This document shows, piece after piece, positions 1 through 13,214 of a DNA stretch of 39,171 bases (position 1 is the stretch's first letter; each line of letters starts with the position of its first letter). A model generated the notes under the pieces. It was not told the origin of the DNA. It worked only from the letters and a program-made list of their open reading frames with translations, and searched no databases. A program made the position numbers and the translations under genes. The stretch spans positions 1-39,171 of the forward strand of contig JAJXTL010000009.1 of the NCBI GenBank assembly GCA_021783855.1, given 5' to 3'. This stretch comes from Pseudomonadota bacterium. Lineage in GTDB: Bacteria > Pseudomonadota > Gammaproteobacteria > Burkholderiales > Gallionellaceae.

Positions 1-983
1 CTTTTACAGGAGTGGCGGTATACACAGAGAAGGATAAATTTCAGAAGGTCAGTTTTTCAGATATCGATAAGGGCAAAGTTAAATATCCAACGGATTCAAA
101 CAATGGTTGGATAGGGATTTTGCAGCATTATTTCGTTTCTGCCTGGATCCCGGATGAAAAAACCAAACACGAATTTTTCACTCGAAAATTGCCAAATGGG
201 TTGTATTCAGCAGGCGTAATTTTGCCTGTTCCGGCTATTGCTCCTGGCCAAACGTATGAAATGACAGTCCCTTTTTATGCAGGTCCATCTGAGTCAAAAC
301 TTAACGAAATTGCTCCAGGATTGGGTTTGACGGTTGATTACGGCTGGCTGACCGTTGTGGCAACGCCTATATTCTGGACACTCAGTTATATTCACAGCAT
401 TGTAAAAAATTGGGGGGTTGCAATTATCATTTTGACCCTGTTGCTTAAAATTTTATTTTTCCCATTGTCAGCGGCCAGTTACCGCTCGATGGCAAAAATG
501 CGCCAGGTTGCACCTAAACTTGAAAAAATTAAACAGCAGTATGCAAACGATCGTGAGCAACTGAATCGCGCCATGATGGATTTGTACAAAACGGAAAAGA
601 TTAATCCGTTGGGTGGATGCCTGCCAGTCGTAATCCAAATCCCGGTATTTATCTCGCTTTATTGGTCGATTTTAGCCAGCGTTGAAATGCGTTATGCTCC
701 TTTCTTTGGCTGGATAACGGATCTTTCTGCAGCTGATCCATATTATGTTCTGCCAGTGCTGATGGGTCTGAGCATGCTGCTTCAGTCTAAGTTGAACCCA
801 GCTCCGCCCGATCCTATGCAGGCAAAAATCATGAAGATCATGCCGATTGCATTCAGCGTGGTTTTCTTCTTCTTTCCAGCAGGTTTGGTGTTGTACTCAC
901 TCGTAAATAATGCTTTGTCTATTGCTCAGCAATGGTATATCACTCGCAGCGTAGAGGCTAAGGGTGTTGCAAGCAAACGTTGA
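1..983 (+). CDS. yidC: Membrane protein insertase YidC, 3' part only
   Basis: This is the C-terminal part (about 327 residues) of the inner-membrane insertase that helps Sec-dependent and Sec-independent proteins, including ATP synthase subunits a and c, enter the membrane. The reading frame is open from base 3, so the gene starts before the window; the GTG at 12 is internal. Visible are the end of the periplasmic domain, the conserved SMAKMR loop after the first core helix, the NPLGGCLP segment, the DLSAADPYY hairpin and the FPAGLVLY helix, followed by a basic tail. All match the 60KD_IMP core. Its last 20 bases overlap the start of mnmE, suggesting co-translation. In full-length relatives about 550 residues are usual, so roughly 220 are missing here. 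Confidence 0.97.
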   Translation, partial: FTGVAVYTEKDKFQKVSFSDIDKGKVKYPTDSNNGWIGILQHYFVSAWIPDEKTKHEFFTRKLPNGLYSAGVILPVPAIAPGQTYEMTVPFYAGPSESKLNEIAPGLGLTVDYGWLTVVATPIFWTLSYIHSIVKNWGVAIIILTLLLKILFFPLSAASYRSMAKMRQVAPKLEKIKQQYANDREQLNRAMMDLYKTEKINPLGGCLPVVIQIPVFISLYWSILASVEMRYAPFFGWITDLSAADPYYVLPVLMGLSMLLQSKLNPAPPDPMQAKIMKIMPIAFSVVFFFFPAGLVLYSLVNNALSIAQQWYITRSVEAKGVASKR

Positions 984-2301
984 TACCATTGCTGCTGTTG
1001 CCACGGCGCAAGGTCGTGGCGGAATCGGGGTGGTGCGTATTTCTGGCGCGTGCATTGCAGCAATCGCTACAGCGATAATCGGTAAAATTCCAGCACCGCG
1101 ACACGCGATGCTTACTGATTTTCGTGATGGAAATGGAGAAGTAATCGATCAGGGCATTGCACTTTATTTCCCATCCCCACATTCTTATACAGGCGAGGAT
1201 GTACTGGAGTTGCAAGGGCATGGCGGATCCGCCGTGCTGCATTTACTGCTGCAACGATGTTTGGAGCTGGGTGCTAGATTGGCTGAACCGGGTGAGTTTA
1301 CTCAGCGAGCATATCTTAATGATAAGTTGGACTTGGCACAGGCTGAAAGTGTAGCTGATCTTATTGAAGCCACGACTACAGTAGCAGCGCGCAGCGCCAT
1401 GCGTTCATTGCATGGCGATTTTTCTGCAACAATTCATGTGCTGCTAGATGAACTGGTGCGTCTGCGCATGCTGGTCGAGGCGATGCTCGATTTCCCTGAA
1501 GAAGACATAGAGGTTGCTGACAGCTTGCGCCGTGATCGTTTGCTGCAATCCATTCATATCAAATTACAACAGACTCTGGATACTGCCAGGCAGGGGAGCT
1601 TGTTGCGTGAAGGCGCATATATTGCCTTGGTAGGGCAACCCAATGTTGGGAAATCCAGTCTTTTAAATCGATTGTCAGGCGAAGAAGTGGCTTTGGTCAG
1701 CGACGTTCCCGGAACGACACGTGATGTGGTTCGGCAGGAAATACAGATACGCGGCGTGCCGCTGCATATCATGGATACGGCGGGACTTCGCAGTTCACAA
1801 GATGAAGTCGAAAACATGGGTATGGCGCGCACTCATCAAACTGTTAAACGGGCAGATTTGATTCTGTTGTTACTGGATGCCTCCAAAGGGTGCAGCGCAG
1901 AAGATGAAAAAATAATCGCAGGTTTTCCTGCCGATATTCCACATCTGCTGGTATTCAATAAAGCTGATCTTATCGGTACACATGATACTGAGGTAAACTT
2001 CTCAGGTAGTTATATTTCTGCCAAATCCGGCGTTGGAATAGAGCAACTTCGCGAAAAGATGCTGCAACTGATAGGCTGGCGAAATCAGGAAAGTGGTACA
2101 TTCATTGCACGCGAGCGTCATTTGATTGCGTTAAAACAGGCACTCTCTCATCTGGACCACGCTTCTACAATATTGAATCATCCAGAGTTGTTCGCTGAAG
2201 AATTGAGACTGGCTCAACTTGCGTTGAGCAGTATTACCGGTAAATTTACGGCGGATGATTTGCTGGGCGAAATTTTCAGCCGGTTTTGCATAGGCAAATA
2301 G
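964..2301 (+). CDS. mnmE: tRNA uridine-5-carboxymethylaminomethyl modification GTPase MnmE
   Basis: MnmE works with MnmG to place the (carboxymethyl)aminomethyl group on the wobble U34 of certain tRNAs. The 445-residue protein has the N-terminal formyl-THF-binding domain (GRGGIGVVRISG near the start), a helical domain, and an inserted G domain with GQPNVGKS at 224-231, DTAG at 271-274 and NKAD at 332-335. It ends in the canonical C-terminal CIGK, whose Cys is essential in the family. The GTG start at 964 lies inside yidC and has AGAGG six bases upstream; TTG at 967 is the next alternative. Length is close to the usual 450-455. A parS site follows immediately after the stop codon. Confidence 0.97.
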   Translation: MLQANVDTIAAVATAQGRGGIGVVRISGACIAAIATAIIGKIPAPRHAMLTDFRDGNGEVIDQGIALYFPSPHSYTGEDVLELQGHGGSAVLHLLLQRCLELGARLAEPGEFTQRAYLNDKLDLAQAESVADLIEATTTVAARSAMRSLHGDFSATIHVLLDELVRLRMLVEAMLDFPEEDIEVADSLRRDRLLQSIHIKLQQTLDTARQGSLLREGAYIALVGQPNVGKSSLLNRLSGEEVALVSDVPGTTRDVVRQEIQIRGVPLHIMDTAGLRSSQDEVENMGMARTHQTVKRADLILLLLDASKGCSAEDEKIIAGFPADIPHLLVFNKADLIGTHDTEVNFSGSYISAKSGVGIEQLREKMLQLIGWRNQESGTFIARERHLIALKQALSHLDHASTILNHPELFAEELRLAQLALSSITGKFTADDLLGEIFSRFCIGK

Positions 2302-2302
2302 T

Positions 2303-2318
2303 TGTTCCACGTGAAACA
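2303..2318. promoter_or_regulatory. parS: parS centromere site
   Basis: The 16 bases TGTTCCACGTGAAACA form a perfect palindrome-type parS, identical to the classical chromosomal consensus bound by ParB. It sits one base after the mnmE stop and before mnmG, about 2.6 kb upstream of parA-parB. ParB loading here would spread over the neighbouring genes and mark the origin region for segregation. A search by eye found no second full copy in the window. Confidence 0.95.
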
Positions 2319-2375
2319 GTTCATTTCATATAGTGTCCGGTGTATGATGCGCCTCCTTTTTTAATCCGTAGCGAC

Positions 2376-4268
2376 ATGAAATTTCCTGATGTATTCGATG
2401 TAATTGTAGTGGGGGGAGGCCACGCCGGTACGGAGGCGGCCCTCGTCAGCGCGCGCGCGGGATGCAAAACCTTGCTGCTTACCCATAATATCGAGACACT
2501 CGGGCAAATGTCCTGCAATCCTTCAATAGGCGGCATAGGCAAGGGGCATCTGGTTAAAGAAGTCGATGCGTTAGGCGGCGCCATGGCTCAGGCGACCGAT
2601 GAGGGTGGCATCCAGTTTCGTATTCTGAATGCCAGCAAAGGTTATGCTGTTCGAGCCACACGCGCCCAGGCAGACCGTCTGCTCTACAAACAGGCAATCC
2701 GCTATCGTCTGGAAAATCAGCCTGATCTGTGGTTGTTTCAGCAAGCGGTTGATGACTTGCTGGTTGAGCAGGACAAAGTTACCGGTGTAGTGACTCAACT
2801 GGGCTTGCGGTTCAGCGCAAAAGCTGTGGTATTAACAACAGGCACCTTTCTGTCAGGATTGATACACGTAGGTCAGGCAAACTATCAGGCAGGCCGCGCA
2901 GGTGACCCTCCGTCGGTCAGTCTGGCACACCGTTTACGTGAATTAAAACTGCCTGTGGGAAGATTGAAAACGGGAACGCCGCCGCGTATCGATGGACGTA
3001 CAATCGACTACTCAGTACTGCAGGAGCAGGCGGGTGATATTCCCGTGCCGGTTTTTTCTTTCATGGGGAATGCTGCGCAACACCCGCGTCAGTTGCCATG
3101 CTGGATTACGGAAACCAGTGAGCGCACTCATGACATCATTCGTGGCGGACTGGACCGCTCTCCCTTATTTACCGGCGTGATAGAAGGTGTGGGGCCTCGT
3201 TATTGCCCTTCCATCGAAGATAAAATTACGCGTTTTGCCGGCAAGACTTCACATCAGATTTTTCTAGAGCCGGAGGGCCTTACTACACACGAAGTTTACC
3301 CCAACGGTATTTCAACCAGCTTGCCGTTTGATGTGCAACTTGAGTTGGTCAGGTCCATCAAGGGTATGGAAAATGCGCATATTTTGCGTCCCGGCTATGC
3401 GATTGAATACGATTACTTTAACCCCTGCGGACTGAAAAGTTCTCTGGAAACAAAGGCAATACAAGGTTTGTTCTTCGCCGGACAAATCAACGGTACAACT
3501 GGATATGAAGAGGCGGCTGCACAGGGACTGCTGGCAGGCCTGAATGCATCTCTGCAAGTGCGGGAAATGAATGCGTGGTGTCCCCGACGGGATGAAGCTT
3601 ATCTTGGGGTGCTGGTTGATGATCTGATTACCCAGGGAGTATCCGAACCCTATCGCATGTTCACCAGTCGGGCGGAATATCGTTTGCAATTGCGGGAAGA
3701 TAACGCTGATTTGCGGTTGACTGAGATCGGCCGCAACCTTGGTATTGTCGACGATACGCGTTGGCAGGCCTTTGAAATAAAACGCGAGGCGATCGCGCTT
3801 GAGCAGGAGCGTTTGCGCAGCACCTGGGTGAATCCTCGCAGCCTGCCGGCTGAAGATGCGCAGCGCGTGCTGGGTAAAAATATCGAACGGGAATATTCAC
3901 TGCACGAATTGCTGTTGCGTCCGGATGTGAACTATACAAGCCTGCTGACGCTGCCCGGCGCAGGAATCGCAGTTGAAGATCAAAAAGTATCTGAGCAGGT
4001 TGAAATTCAGGCAAAATATCAGGGCTATATCGAACGTCAGCACCTTGAGATCGGAAAAGGTGAGCAAAATGAATCACTAAGCTTGCCTGGCACGCTGGAT
4101 TACCGTGAAGTGCGTGGATTGTCCATAGAAGCGCAGCAAAAACTGAATCAGTTCAAGCCGGAAACTATAGGCCAGGCGGCAAGGATATCCGGAATTACGC
4201 CGGCTGCCATTTCATTGTTACTGGTTCATTTAAAACGCGGGTTTCGAGATGCCAAGCCAGATAAATAA
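2376..4268 (+). CDS. mnmG: tRNA uridine-5-carboxymethylaminomethyl modification enzyme MnmG (GidA)
   Basis: This FAD-dependent partner of MnmE forms the carboxymethylaminomethyl group on tRNA U34. From the ATG at 2376 it is 630 residues, the usual length. The Rossmann FAD motif GGGHAG is at 13-18, followed by the conserved SCNPSIGG and, further on, [28 protein letters not shown] and [15 protein letters not shown]. The C-terminal helical domain ([13 protein letters not shown]) that contacts MnmE is complete. A GTG at 2340 would add 12 residues with no counterpart in the family, so the ATG is preferred although its ribosome binding site is weak. The 3' end overlaps rsmG by 20 bases. Confidence 0.97.
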   Translation: MKFPDVFDVIVVGGGHAGTEAALVSARAGCKTLLLTHNIETLGQMSCNPSIGGIGKGHLVKEVDALGGAMAQATDEGGIQFRILNASKGYAVRATRAQADRLLYKQAIRYRLENQPDLWLFQQAVDDLLVEQDKVTGVVTQLGLRFSAKAVVLTTGTFLSGLIHVGQANYQAGRAGDPPSVSLAHRLRELKLPVGRLKTGTPPRIDGRTIDYSVLQEQAGDIPVPVFSFMGNAAQHPRQLPCWITETSERTHDIIRGGLDRSPLFTGVIEGVGPRYCPSIEDKITRFAGKTSHQIFLEPEGLTTHEVYPNGISTSLPFDVQLELVRSIKGMENAHILRPGYAIEYDYFNPCGLKSSLETKAIQGLFFAGQINGTTGYEEAAAQGLLAGLNASLQVREMNAWCPRRDEAYLGVLVDDLITQGVSEPYRMFTSRAEYRLQLREDNADLRLTEIGRNLGIVDDTRWQAFEIKREAIALEQERLRSTWVNPRSLPAEDAQRVLGKNIEREYSLHELLLRPDVNYTSLLTLPGAGIAVEDQKVSEQVEIQAKYQGYIERQHLEIGKGEQNESLSLPGTLDYREVRGLSIEAQQKLNQFKPETIGQAARISGITPAAISLLLVHLKRGFRDAKPDK

Positions 4269-4908
4269 CCCCATGCCATTGGCCGATGAACTTCAGCGTG
4301 GGATTGATCGGCTGGGATTGTCTGTAAGCCGGGATACTCAGATGAAGTTGCTCGACTATCTGGCCTTGCTGGTCAAGTGGAATAAAGTATATAACCTGAC
4401 CGCCATTCGCGACCCGGGTCAGATGGTCATACACCATTTGCTGGATAGCCTGGCCGTATTGCCACATCTGGAGGGTGGGCGATGGCTGGATGTGGGAAGC
4501 GGAGCGGGTTTGCCGGGCCTGGTGCTGGCTATCGCAAATCCGGACCGCTCTGTTACTTTACTCGATAGTAACAGCAAGAAGACAGGTTTTATGCAACAGG
4601 CTGTTATTGAACTGGGTCTGTCCAATGTACAAGTATGTTGTGCAAGAGTGGAAGACTTTCAACCGGCTGCAAAATTTGACGGAATTATTTCCAGGGCTTT
4701 TACCGAATTAGGTGATTTTCTGCGCGTTACTCGTCATTTGATCCGCGATCAGGGGCGCTGGATAGCCATGAAAGGCTTGCCGGAACCGGAACTTGCCGGC
4801 GTGCCGGCAGATTTTTTGATAGAAAAAATCATACCGCTTAGTGTGCCGGGATTGAATGCTGCGCGCTGTTTAGTGATTGCAACACTCAGAAAGGATCACC
4901 TACCATGA
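4249..4908 (+). CDS. rsmG: 16S rRNA (guanine-N7)-methyltransferase RsmG (GidB)
   Basis: RsmG methylates N7 of G527 in 16S rRNA using S-adenosylmethionine. The 219-residue reading shows the family's [14 protein letters not shown] segment, the SAM-binding motif [14 protein letters not shown], the [12 protein letters not shown] loop and the ISRAF motif. The ATG at 4249 lies within mnmG; an in-frame ATG at 4273 gives 211 residues, nearer to the typical 205-215, and neither has a strong ribosome binding site. The 3' end overlaps parA by four bases (ATGA), consistent with translational coupling in the mnmG-rsmG-parA-parB order common near bacterial origins. Confidence 0.95.
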   Translation: MPSQINNPMPLADELQRGIDRLGLSVSRDTQMKLLDYLALLVKWNKVYNLTAIRDPGQMVIHHLLDSLAVLPHLEGGRWLDVGSGAGLPGLVLAIANPDRSVTLLDSNSKKTGFMQQAVIELGLSNVQVCCARVEDFQPAAKFDGIISRAFTELGDFLRVTRHLIRDQGRWIAMKGLPEPELAGVPADFLIEKIIPLSVPGLNAARCLVIATLRKDHLP

Positions 4909-5684
4909 CTAAGATAATGGCCATTACCAATCAGAAGGGCGGGGTGGGGAAAACGACCACGACAGTAAACCTGGCTGCCAGTCTGGCGACAACCGGTCAA
5001 CGGGTATTGCTGATAGACCTGGATCCGCAAGGCAACGCAACCATGGGCAGCGGGATAGAAAAACGCGATCTGGAGATCACCGTGTATCACGTGTTGTTAG
5101 GTAAAAAAACGGTCGCAGAGGCGCGTAAAAGTTCGGAGGTAGGTAAATACGACGTGTTGCCGGCCAACCGGGATCTGGCAGGCGCAGAAGTTGAGTTGGT
5201 CGACGTACCTCACCGTGAAACGAGATTGCGGGATGCACTGCAAGCGGTTGCAAATGACTATGACTACATACTTATCGATTGCCCGCCTGCACTTAACCTG
5301 TTGACCTTAAATGGTTTATGTGCGGCAAAAACGGTAATGATCCCGATGCAGTGTGAGTATTATGCGCTGGAAGGTCTGAGCGATCTGGTCAACACCATCC
5401 GCAAGGTTCGGGCTAATCTTAATCCGGTACTGGAAATAGAAGGATTGTTGCGAACCATGTTTGATCCAAGAAACACGCTGGCACAGCAGGTTTCCGACCA
5501 GTTGCAGGAGCATTTCGGCAACAAAGTATACCGCACGGTAATTCCGCGCAATATTCGACTGGCGGAGGCGCCAAGTTATGGTGTGCCCGTGCTGTATCAC
5601 GACAAGCTGTCCAAGGGGACTCAGGCATATCTGGCTTTGGCCAGCGAGTTATTAAATACTGCGGCGAAGCCCGTCTCTGCATAA
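4905..5684 (+). CDS. parA: Chromosome partitioning ATPase ParA (Soj)
   Basis: ParA is a deviant-Walker ATPase that binds nucleoid DNA as an ATP dimer and moves ParB-parS complexes during origin segregation. The 259-residue protein has the signature KGGVGKTT at 11-18, the DPQGNAT switch region, the LIDCPPAL Walker B segment and the C-terminal PRNIRLAEAPSYG stretch typical of the small chromosomal Soj type, without an N-terminal helix-turn-helix. An AAGGA ribosome binding site lies about ten bases upstream, inside rsmG. It is followed 11 bases later by parB, and a matching parS lies at 2303. Confidence 0.97.
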   Translation: MTKIMAITNQKGGVGKTTTTVNLAASLATTGQRVLLIDLDPQGNATMGSGIEKRDLEITVYHVLLGKKTVAEARKSSEVGKYDVLPANRDLAGAEVELVDVPHRETRLRDALQAVANDYDYILIDCPPALNLLTLNGLCAAKTVMIPMQCEYYALEGLSDLVNTIRKVRANLNPVLEIEGLLRTMFDPRNTLAQQVSDQLQEHFGNKVYRTVIPRNIRLAEAPSYGVPVLYHDKLSKGTQAYLALASELLNTAAKPVSA

Positions 5685-5695
5685 AGGAAGCAAGC

Positions 5696-6544
5696 ATGAC
5701 AAAACCACAAAAAGGCCTGGGACGCGGATTGGAAGCGCTGCTATCCGGCAGTAAAAATGAAAAGGACGATGTGTTGCGCGACATGAGTGTTGCATTGCTC
5801 AAGTCGGGAAAATATCAGCCGCGCACAAATATGGGCGCAGAATCGTTGCAGGAGCTGGCAGCATCAATCAGGGTACAGGGCGTCATTCAGCCGATTTTAG
5901 TGCGCCAGCTCAGCGATGAAAGCTATGAAATAATCGCAGGGGAAAGACGTTGGCGTGCCGCACAGCTGGCGGGTTTGTCACATGTCCCGGTACTGGTGCG
6001 CAGCGTGCCGGACAAGGCCGCGCTGGCAATGGCGCTGATAGAAAATATCCAGCGGGAAAATCTCAATCCGCTGGAAGAGGCAGTAGGAATTCAACGCTTG
6101 ATTGATGAATTCGAGATGACGCATCAGACCGCCGCAGATGCGGTGGGGAGATCGCGCAGCGCCGCCAGTAACCTGCTGCGTCTGCTCAAACTCCCGCAGA
6201 TCGTCCAGTCGATGTTAATGGAAAACAAGCTCGATATGGGGCATGCCCGTGCGTTGTTGAGCCTGGAGGGCGCACAGCAAATAGCCATCGCGAACAGGGT
6301 TGTGCATGAACAACTGTCCGTGCGGCATACCGAAAAACTGGTGAATAAGCAGCTTCAGACACACGATAAGCCTGTAAAAGTCCCTGACAGAGATCTGTTG
6401 CGACTACAAAGCAATATTTCGGATCAGTTAGGCGCAAAGGTGGAAATCAAAACCACAAAAAACGGATCGGGGAAAATGCTCATAAGTTTTGATGGCAACG
6501 AACATCTTGATAATTTGCTGGAAAAAATGAAACTGAGCAAATAG
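5696..6544 (+). CDS. parB: Chromosome partitioning protein ParB (Spo0J)
   Basis: ParB loads on parS as a CTP-dependent clamp and stimulates ParA. The 282-residue protein begins with the KGLGRGLEALL motif that contacts ParA, then the ParB/Srx CTPase fold with the GERRWRA box, then ENIQRENLNPLEEA and the helix-turn-helix around VGRSRSAASNLLRLL, and ends with a small dimerisation domain. AAGGA precedes the ATG by about seven bases. Downstream lie 44 bases to the promoter-like TTGACA box ahead of the ATP synthase genes. Confidence 0.97.
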   Translation: MTKPQKGLGRGLEALLSGSKNEKDDVLRDMSVALLKSGKYQPRTNMGAESLQELAASIRVQGVIQPILVRQLSDESYEIIAGERRWRAAQLAGLSHVPVLVRSVPDKAALAMALIENIQRENLNPLEEAVGIQRLIDEFEMTHQTAADAVGRSRSAASNLLRLLKLPQIVQSMLMENKLDMGHARALLSLEGAQQIAIANRVVHEQLSVRHTEKLVNKQLQTHDKPVKVPDRDLLRLQSNISDQLGAKVEIKTTKNGSGKMLISFDGNEHLDNLLEKMKLSK

Positions 6545-6588
6545 TCCGTTTGAACCTTGCTGAATCAGTGGGAAAAACGGCTGTGTGA

Positions 6589-6617
6589 TTGACAGTAGAT
6601 AAAAAGAGAATTAGAAT
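6589..6617 (+). promoter_or_regulatory. Sigma70-type promoter at the head of the atp operon
   Basis: TTGACA at 6589-6594 is a perfect -35 box, followed after exactly 17 bases by TAGAAT at 6612-6617, one base from the -10 consensus. Transcription would begin near 6624. The -10 box overlaps the ATG used here for atpI (6616), so a transcript from this promoter could not carry that start codon and would serve atpB onwards, or an internal atpI start. No experimental support is available. Confidence 0.6.
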
Positions 6618-7011
6618 GCCTGGTCTTTCAGAGTTCGAAAAAGAAAAAAAACAAGGTTATCGGCTCGTAGAAATTCAAGTTGCTACTGCATTAATGTTGG
6701 TCATGGCTGTATATTTCTACACGCAATCGTGGAATATCGCATCGGCAAGCTTATGGGGAGCATTAACAGCTGCGCTAAATGGATTGTCATTAGTTCGCGG
6801 TCTGGAAAAAATCAAAAAAAATCAAAATTATCAACCACATAGTGTTTTGCGAGGAGTAATTCGCAACAGTATGGAGAGGTTTTTTGTGGTCGTCTTGTCG
6901 TTGTTTTTCGCGATGGGTGGTTTAAAGCTGTCTGCGGCGGCTGTGTTGTGCGGATTTGTGGTCGGTCTGGTTGTGCCCATAGTGGCGCGAATATTAATGA
7001 TTAAGCGATAG
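6616..7011 (+). CDS. atpI: ATP synthase accessory protein AtpI
   Basis: AtpI is a small membrane protein encoded ahead of the Fo genes in many bacteria and implicated in c-ring assembly. From ATG 6616 it has 131 residues: a charged N-terminus, then about four hydrophobic segments (around ATALMLVMAVYFY, LWGALTAALNGL, FFVVVLSLFFAMGG and AAAVLCGFVVGLVVPI). A TTG at 6589 in frame is unlikely because it coincides with the -35 box of a good promoter. The family is poorly conserved; identification rests on topology, size and position eight bases before atpB. Base composition is more AT-rich than that of the following genes. Confidence 0.8.
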   Translation: MPGLSEFEKEKKQGYRLVEIQVATALMLVMAVYFYTQSWNIASASLWGALTAALNGLSLVRGLEKIKKNQNYQPHSVLRGVIRNSMERFFVVVLSLFFAMGGLKLSAAAVLCGFVVGLVVPIVARILMIKR

Positions 7012-7016
7012 AATAA

Positions 7017-7844
<828 letters not shown>

Positions 7845-7876
7845 ATTCTGTATTTTTATCAAACTTTAAATTTTAA

Positions 7877-8134
<258 letters not shown>

Positions 8135-8167
8135 ACATAACTACGTCGTTAAAGAAAGGTTGTTCGC

Positions 8168-8638
8168 ATGAATATTAATGCAACTCTTCTTGGTCAGACC
8201 ATCATGTTCGCCATGTTTGTTTGGTTCTGCATGAAATTTGTGTGGACACCAATCATTGCAGGTTTGGAGCAGCGTAAAAAACAAATTGCGGATGGTTTGG
8301 CTGAAGCGGAACGCGGCAAGCTTGATTTGGAGTTGGCTGCCAAGCGAGCCGCTGAAATCTTGCGTGAAGCAAAAGAAAAGGCAGGGGCTACAATTGTCGG
8401 CGGTGAAACACGTGCCAGTCAACTGATAGAAGAGGCAAAGGTTCAGGCAAATGCCGAGCGCGAGCGCATTCTGACAGGTGCAAAAGCGGAAGTGGATCAG
8501 GAAATTTTCCGTGCAAAAGAGCAATTGCGTACTCAGGTTACGGAGATTGCTCTGGCTGGTGCGGCTAAGATTCTGGGTCGCGAAATTGATGCCAAAGCGC
8601 ACAATGATCTGCTCGACAAACTTGTCACGGAAATTTAA
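8168..8638 (+). CDS. atpF: F1Fo ATP synthase subunit b
   Basis: Subunit b forms the peripheral stalk as a dimer. The 156-residue protein has one N-terminal transmembrane helix (residues about 5-26, with the conserved MNINATLLGQ start and KFVWTPI exit) and then a long charged coiled coil rich in Ala, Glu, Lys and Arg. Length equals that of E. coli subunit b. It starts 33 bases after atpE and ends five bases before atpH. Confidence 0.97.
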   Translation: MNINATLLGQTIMFAMFVWFCMKFVWTPIIAGLEQRKKQIADGLAEAERGKLDLELAAKRAAEILREAKEKAGATIVGGETRASQLIEEAKVQANAERERILTGAKAEVDQEIFRAKEQLRTQVTEIALAGAAKILGREIDAKAHNDLLDKLVTEI

Positions 8639-8643
8639 AAAAC

Positions 8644-9174
8644 ATGTCCGAAGCCAATACTATTGCACGACCATACGTTCAGGCGGCGTTCGAAGCAGCA
8701 CAAAAGCAAGGTGACTTAAAAGGCTGGTCTGCCGTAATGCAAGTTTTGACAGAGTTGATGGCGAACGATGACATCAGGGCGGTGATATCCAGCCCGCGTG
8801 TCGAAAGCCGTCAAGTTGAAGAGTTAATGTTGCAATTGGCGGGTGATCTGAATAAAGAGCAAAGCAATTTTGTTCGTATTTTGGCCGAAAGCGGTCGCTT
8901 AACGGTGGTAGCTGAAATCGCCCAAATGTTTGAGGCGCTGCGTGCAGAAGCTGAGAAATCCGCACAAATTACTGTCAGTTCAGCCTTTGCATTGAACGAT
9001 GAGCAGCAAAAGAAAATTGCTGCTGCGTTAAAAGTTCGCCTGGGCTGCGACGTTAAGCTCAGCTGTACCGTAGACAAGACCTTGCTAGGCGGGATTGTGA
9101 TTCGCATGGGCGACAAGGTGATCGATGGCTCTGCCAACACCCGTCTGACCGAATTGGCATACGCACTAGCTTAA
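8644..9174 (+). CDS. atpH: F1Fo ATP synthase subunit delta
   Basis: Delta joins the peripheral b stalk to the top of the alpha-beta hexamer. The 176-residue protein starts with the family's [12 protein letters not shown] helix and contains the conserved segments [11 protein letters not shown] and the C-terminal [18 protein letters not shown] strand pair. It follows atpF by five bases and precedes atpA by 31. Confidence 0.97.
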   Translation: MSEANTIARPYVQAAFEAAQKQGDLKGWSAVMQVLTELMANDDIRAVISSPRVESRQVEELMLQLAGDLNKEQSNFVRILAESGRLTVVAEIAQMFEALRAEAEKSAQITVSSAFALNDEQQKKIAAALKVRLGCDVKLSCTVDKTLLGGIVIRMGDKVIDGSANTRLTELAYALA

Positions 9175-9205
9175 CGTTCGAATAATCGAAATAAGGAAAA
9201 CTCAG

Positions 9206-10747
<1,542 letters not shown>

Positions 10748-10770
10748 TGTAACGACTAGCCATCCCACTA

Positions 10771-10860
10771 AGCAACCAAAAAACGGTTGCGAAGTGCTTG
10801 GTTATGATAAAACAACCATTCCGTTAAGCAACCATAATCGGTTGCCAAGCGGCAGGTTAT
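10771..10860 (+). repeat. Two tandem similar hairpins in the atpA-atpG gap
   Basis: Two imperfect copies of a roughly 37-base unit lie here. Each contains the palindrome GCAACC-loop-GGTTGC (10772-10790, loop of 7; and 10828-10845, loop of 6) and each ends with a GGTTAT stretch (10799-10804 and 10855-10860). Neither is followed by a T tract, so simple termination is unlikely. A role in mRNA processing or in setting the alpha to gamma expression ratio is possible but is inference. Confidence 0.7.
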
Positions 10861-10875
10861 AAGGTGGAGTGAGAA

Positions 10876-11742
10876 ATGGCTGGCAGTAAAGAAATCCGCT
10901 CGAAAATCAAGAGTGTAGAAAATACACGCAAGATAACTCGCGCCATGGAAATGGTCGCCGCTGCCAAGATGCGTCGCGCTCAGGAGCGCATGCGCGCAGC
11001 TCGGCCTTATGCTGAAAAAATCCGTGCAGTGGCGGCGCATCTGTCGAATGCCAGCTCAGAGTATAAGCACGCATTTTTAGTAAAACGTGAGGTCATCAAA
11101 AAAGTAGGTGTGATATTAATTACATCGGACAAAGGCTTGTGCGGTGGTTTGAACAGCAATCTGCTTCGATTGGCAGTCAATAAAATGAAGGCCTGGGATT
11201 CTGAAGGCAAGGCGGTTGCAGTCTGCGCGATTGGCAACAAGGGGCTGGGTTTCATGAATCGCTTCGGTGCTGAAGTCAAGTCCCATCTAGTTGGTCTGGG
11301 TGATGCGCCTCACCATGAAAGCCTGATTGGTGCGGTCAAGATCATGCTGGATGCCTATGTGTCCGGTGAAATCGATGCGATTCACATTTGCTACAATCAT
11401 TTTGTAAACACCATGAAACAGGAGCCTTGCGTCGAACAATTGCTGCCTTTGACAGGTGAACAAATGGGCGACCGTCATGCCAGTTGGGATTACATATATG
11501 AGCCGGATGCCAAGGTTGTAATTGACGACCTGCTGATGCGCTATGTGGAGTCGCTTGTATATCAGGGTGTTGTCGAGAATATGGCATCCGAACAAAGTTC
11601 GCGCATGGTTGCGATGAAAGCTGCGTCTGATAATGCCAAGAGCGTCATCGCTGATCTCAAGCTGATTTATAACAAGGCGCGCCAGGCGGCTATTACACGC
11701 GAGATATCCGAGATTTGCAGCGGAGCGGCGGCGGTAGGCTAA
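10876..11742 (+). CDS. atpG: F1Fo ATP synthase subunit gamma
   Basis: Gamma is the central rotor shaft. The 288-residue protein has the conserved N-terminal coiled-coil start ([32 protein letters not shown]), the [12 protein letters not shown] segment and the C-terminal helix [15 protein letters not shown] ending in [12 protein letters not shown]. Ribosome binding site AAGGTGGAGTG lies just upstream. Length matches the family (285-295). Confidence 0.98.
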   Translation: MAGSKEIRSKIKSVENTRKITRAMEMVAAAKMRRAQERMRAARPYAEKIRAVAAHLSNASSEYKHAFLVKREVIKKVGVILITSDKGLCGGLNSNLLRLAVNKMKAWDSEGKAVAVCAIGNKGLGFMNRFGAEVKSHLVGLGDAPHHESLIGAVKIMLDAYVSGEIDAIHICYNHFVNTMKQEPCVEQLLPLTGEQMGDRHASWDYIYEPDAKVVIDDLLMRYVESLVYQGVVENMASEQSSRMVAMKAASDNAKSVIADLKLIYNKARQAAITREISEICSGAAAVG

Positions 11743-11773
11743 TTGTCAGTCTGTGTCATTGATACAGCGATAA

Positions 11774-13204
<1,431 letters not shown>

Positions 13205-13214
13205 AGGTGACATC

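Noticed and set aside
4891..4901. AAGGATCACCT before parA, resembling the 3' end of 16S rRNA
   Set aside because: It is a short match explained by the AAGGA ribosome binding site; no other rRNA sequence is present.
5083..5098. Second parS inside parA (TGTATCACGTGTTGTT)
   Set aside because: Only the left half resembles parS; the right half lacks the AACA end, so it is most likely a chance CACGTG.
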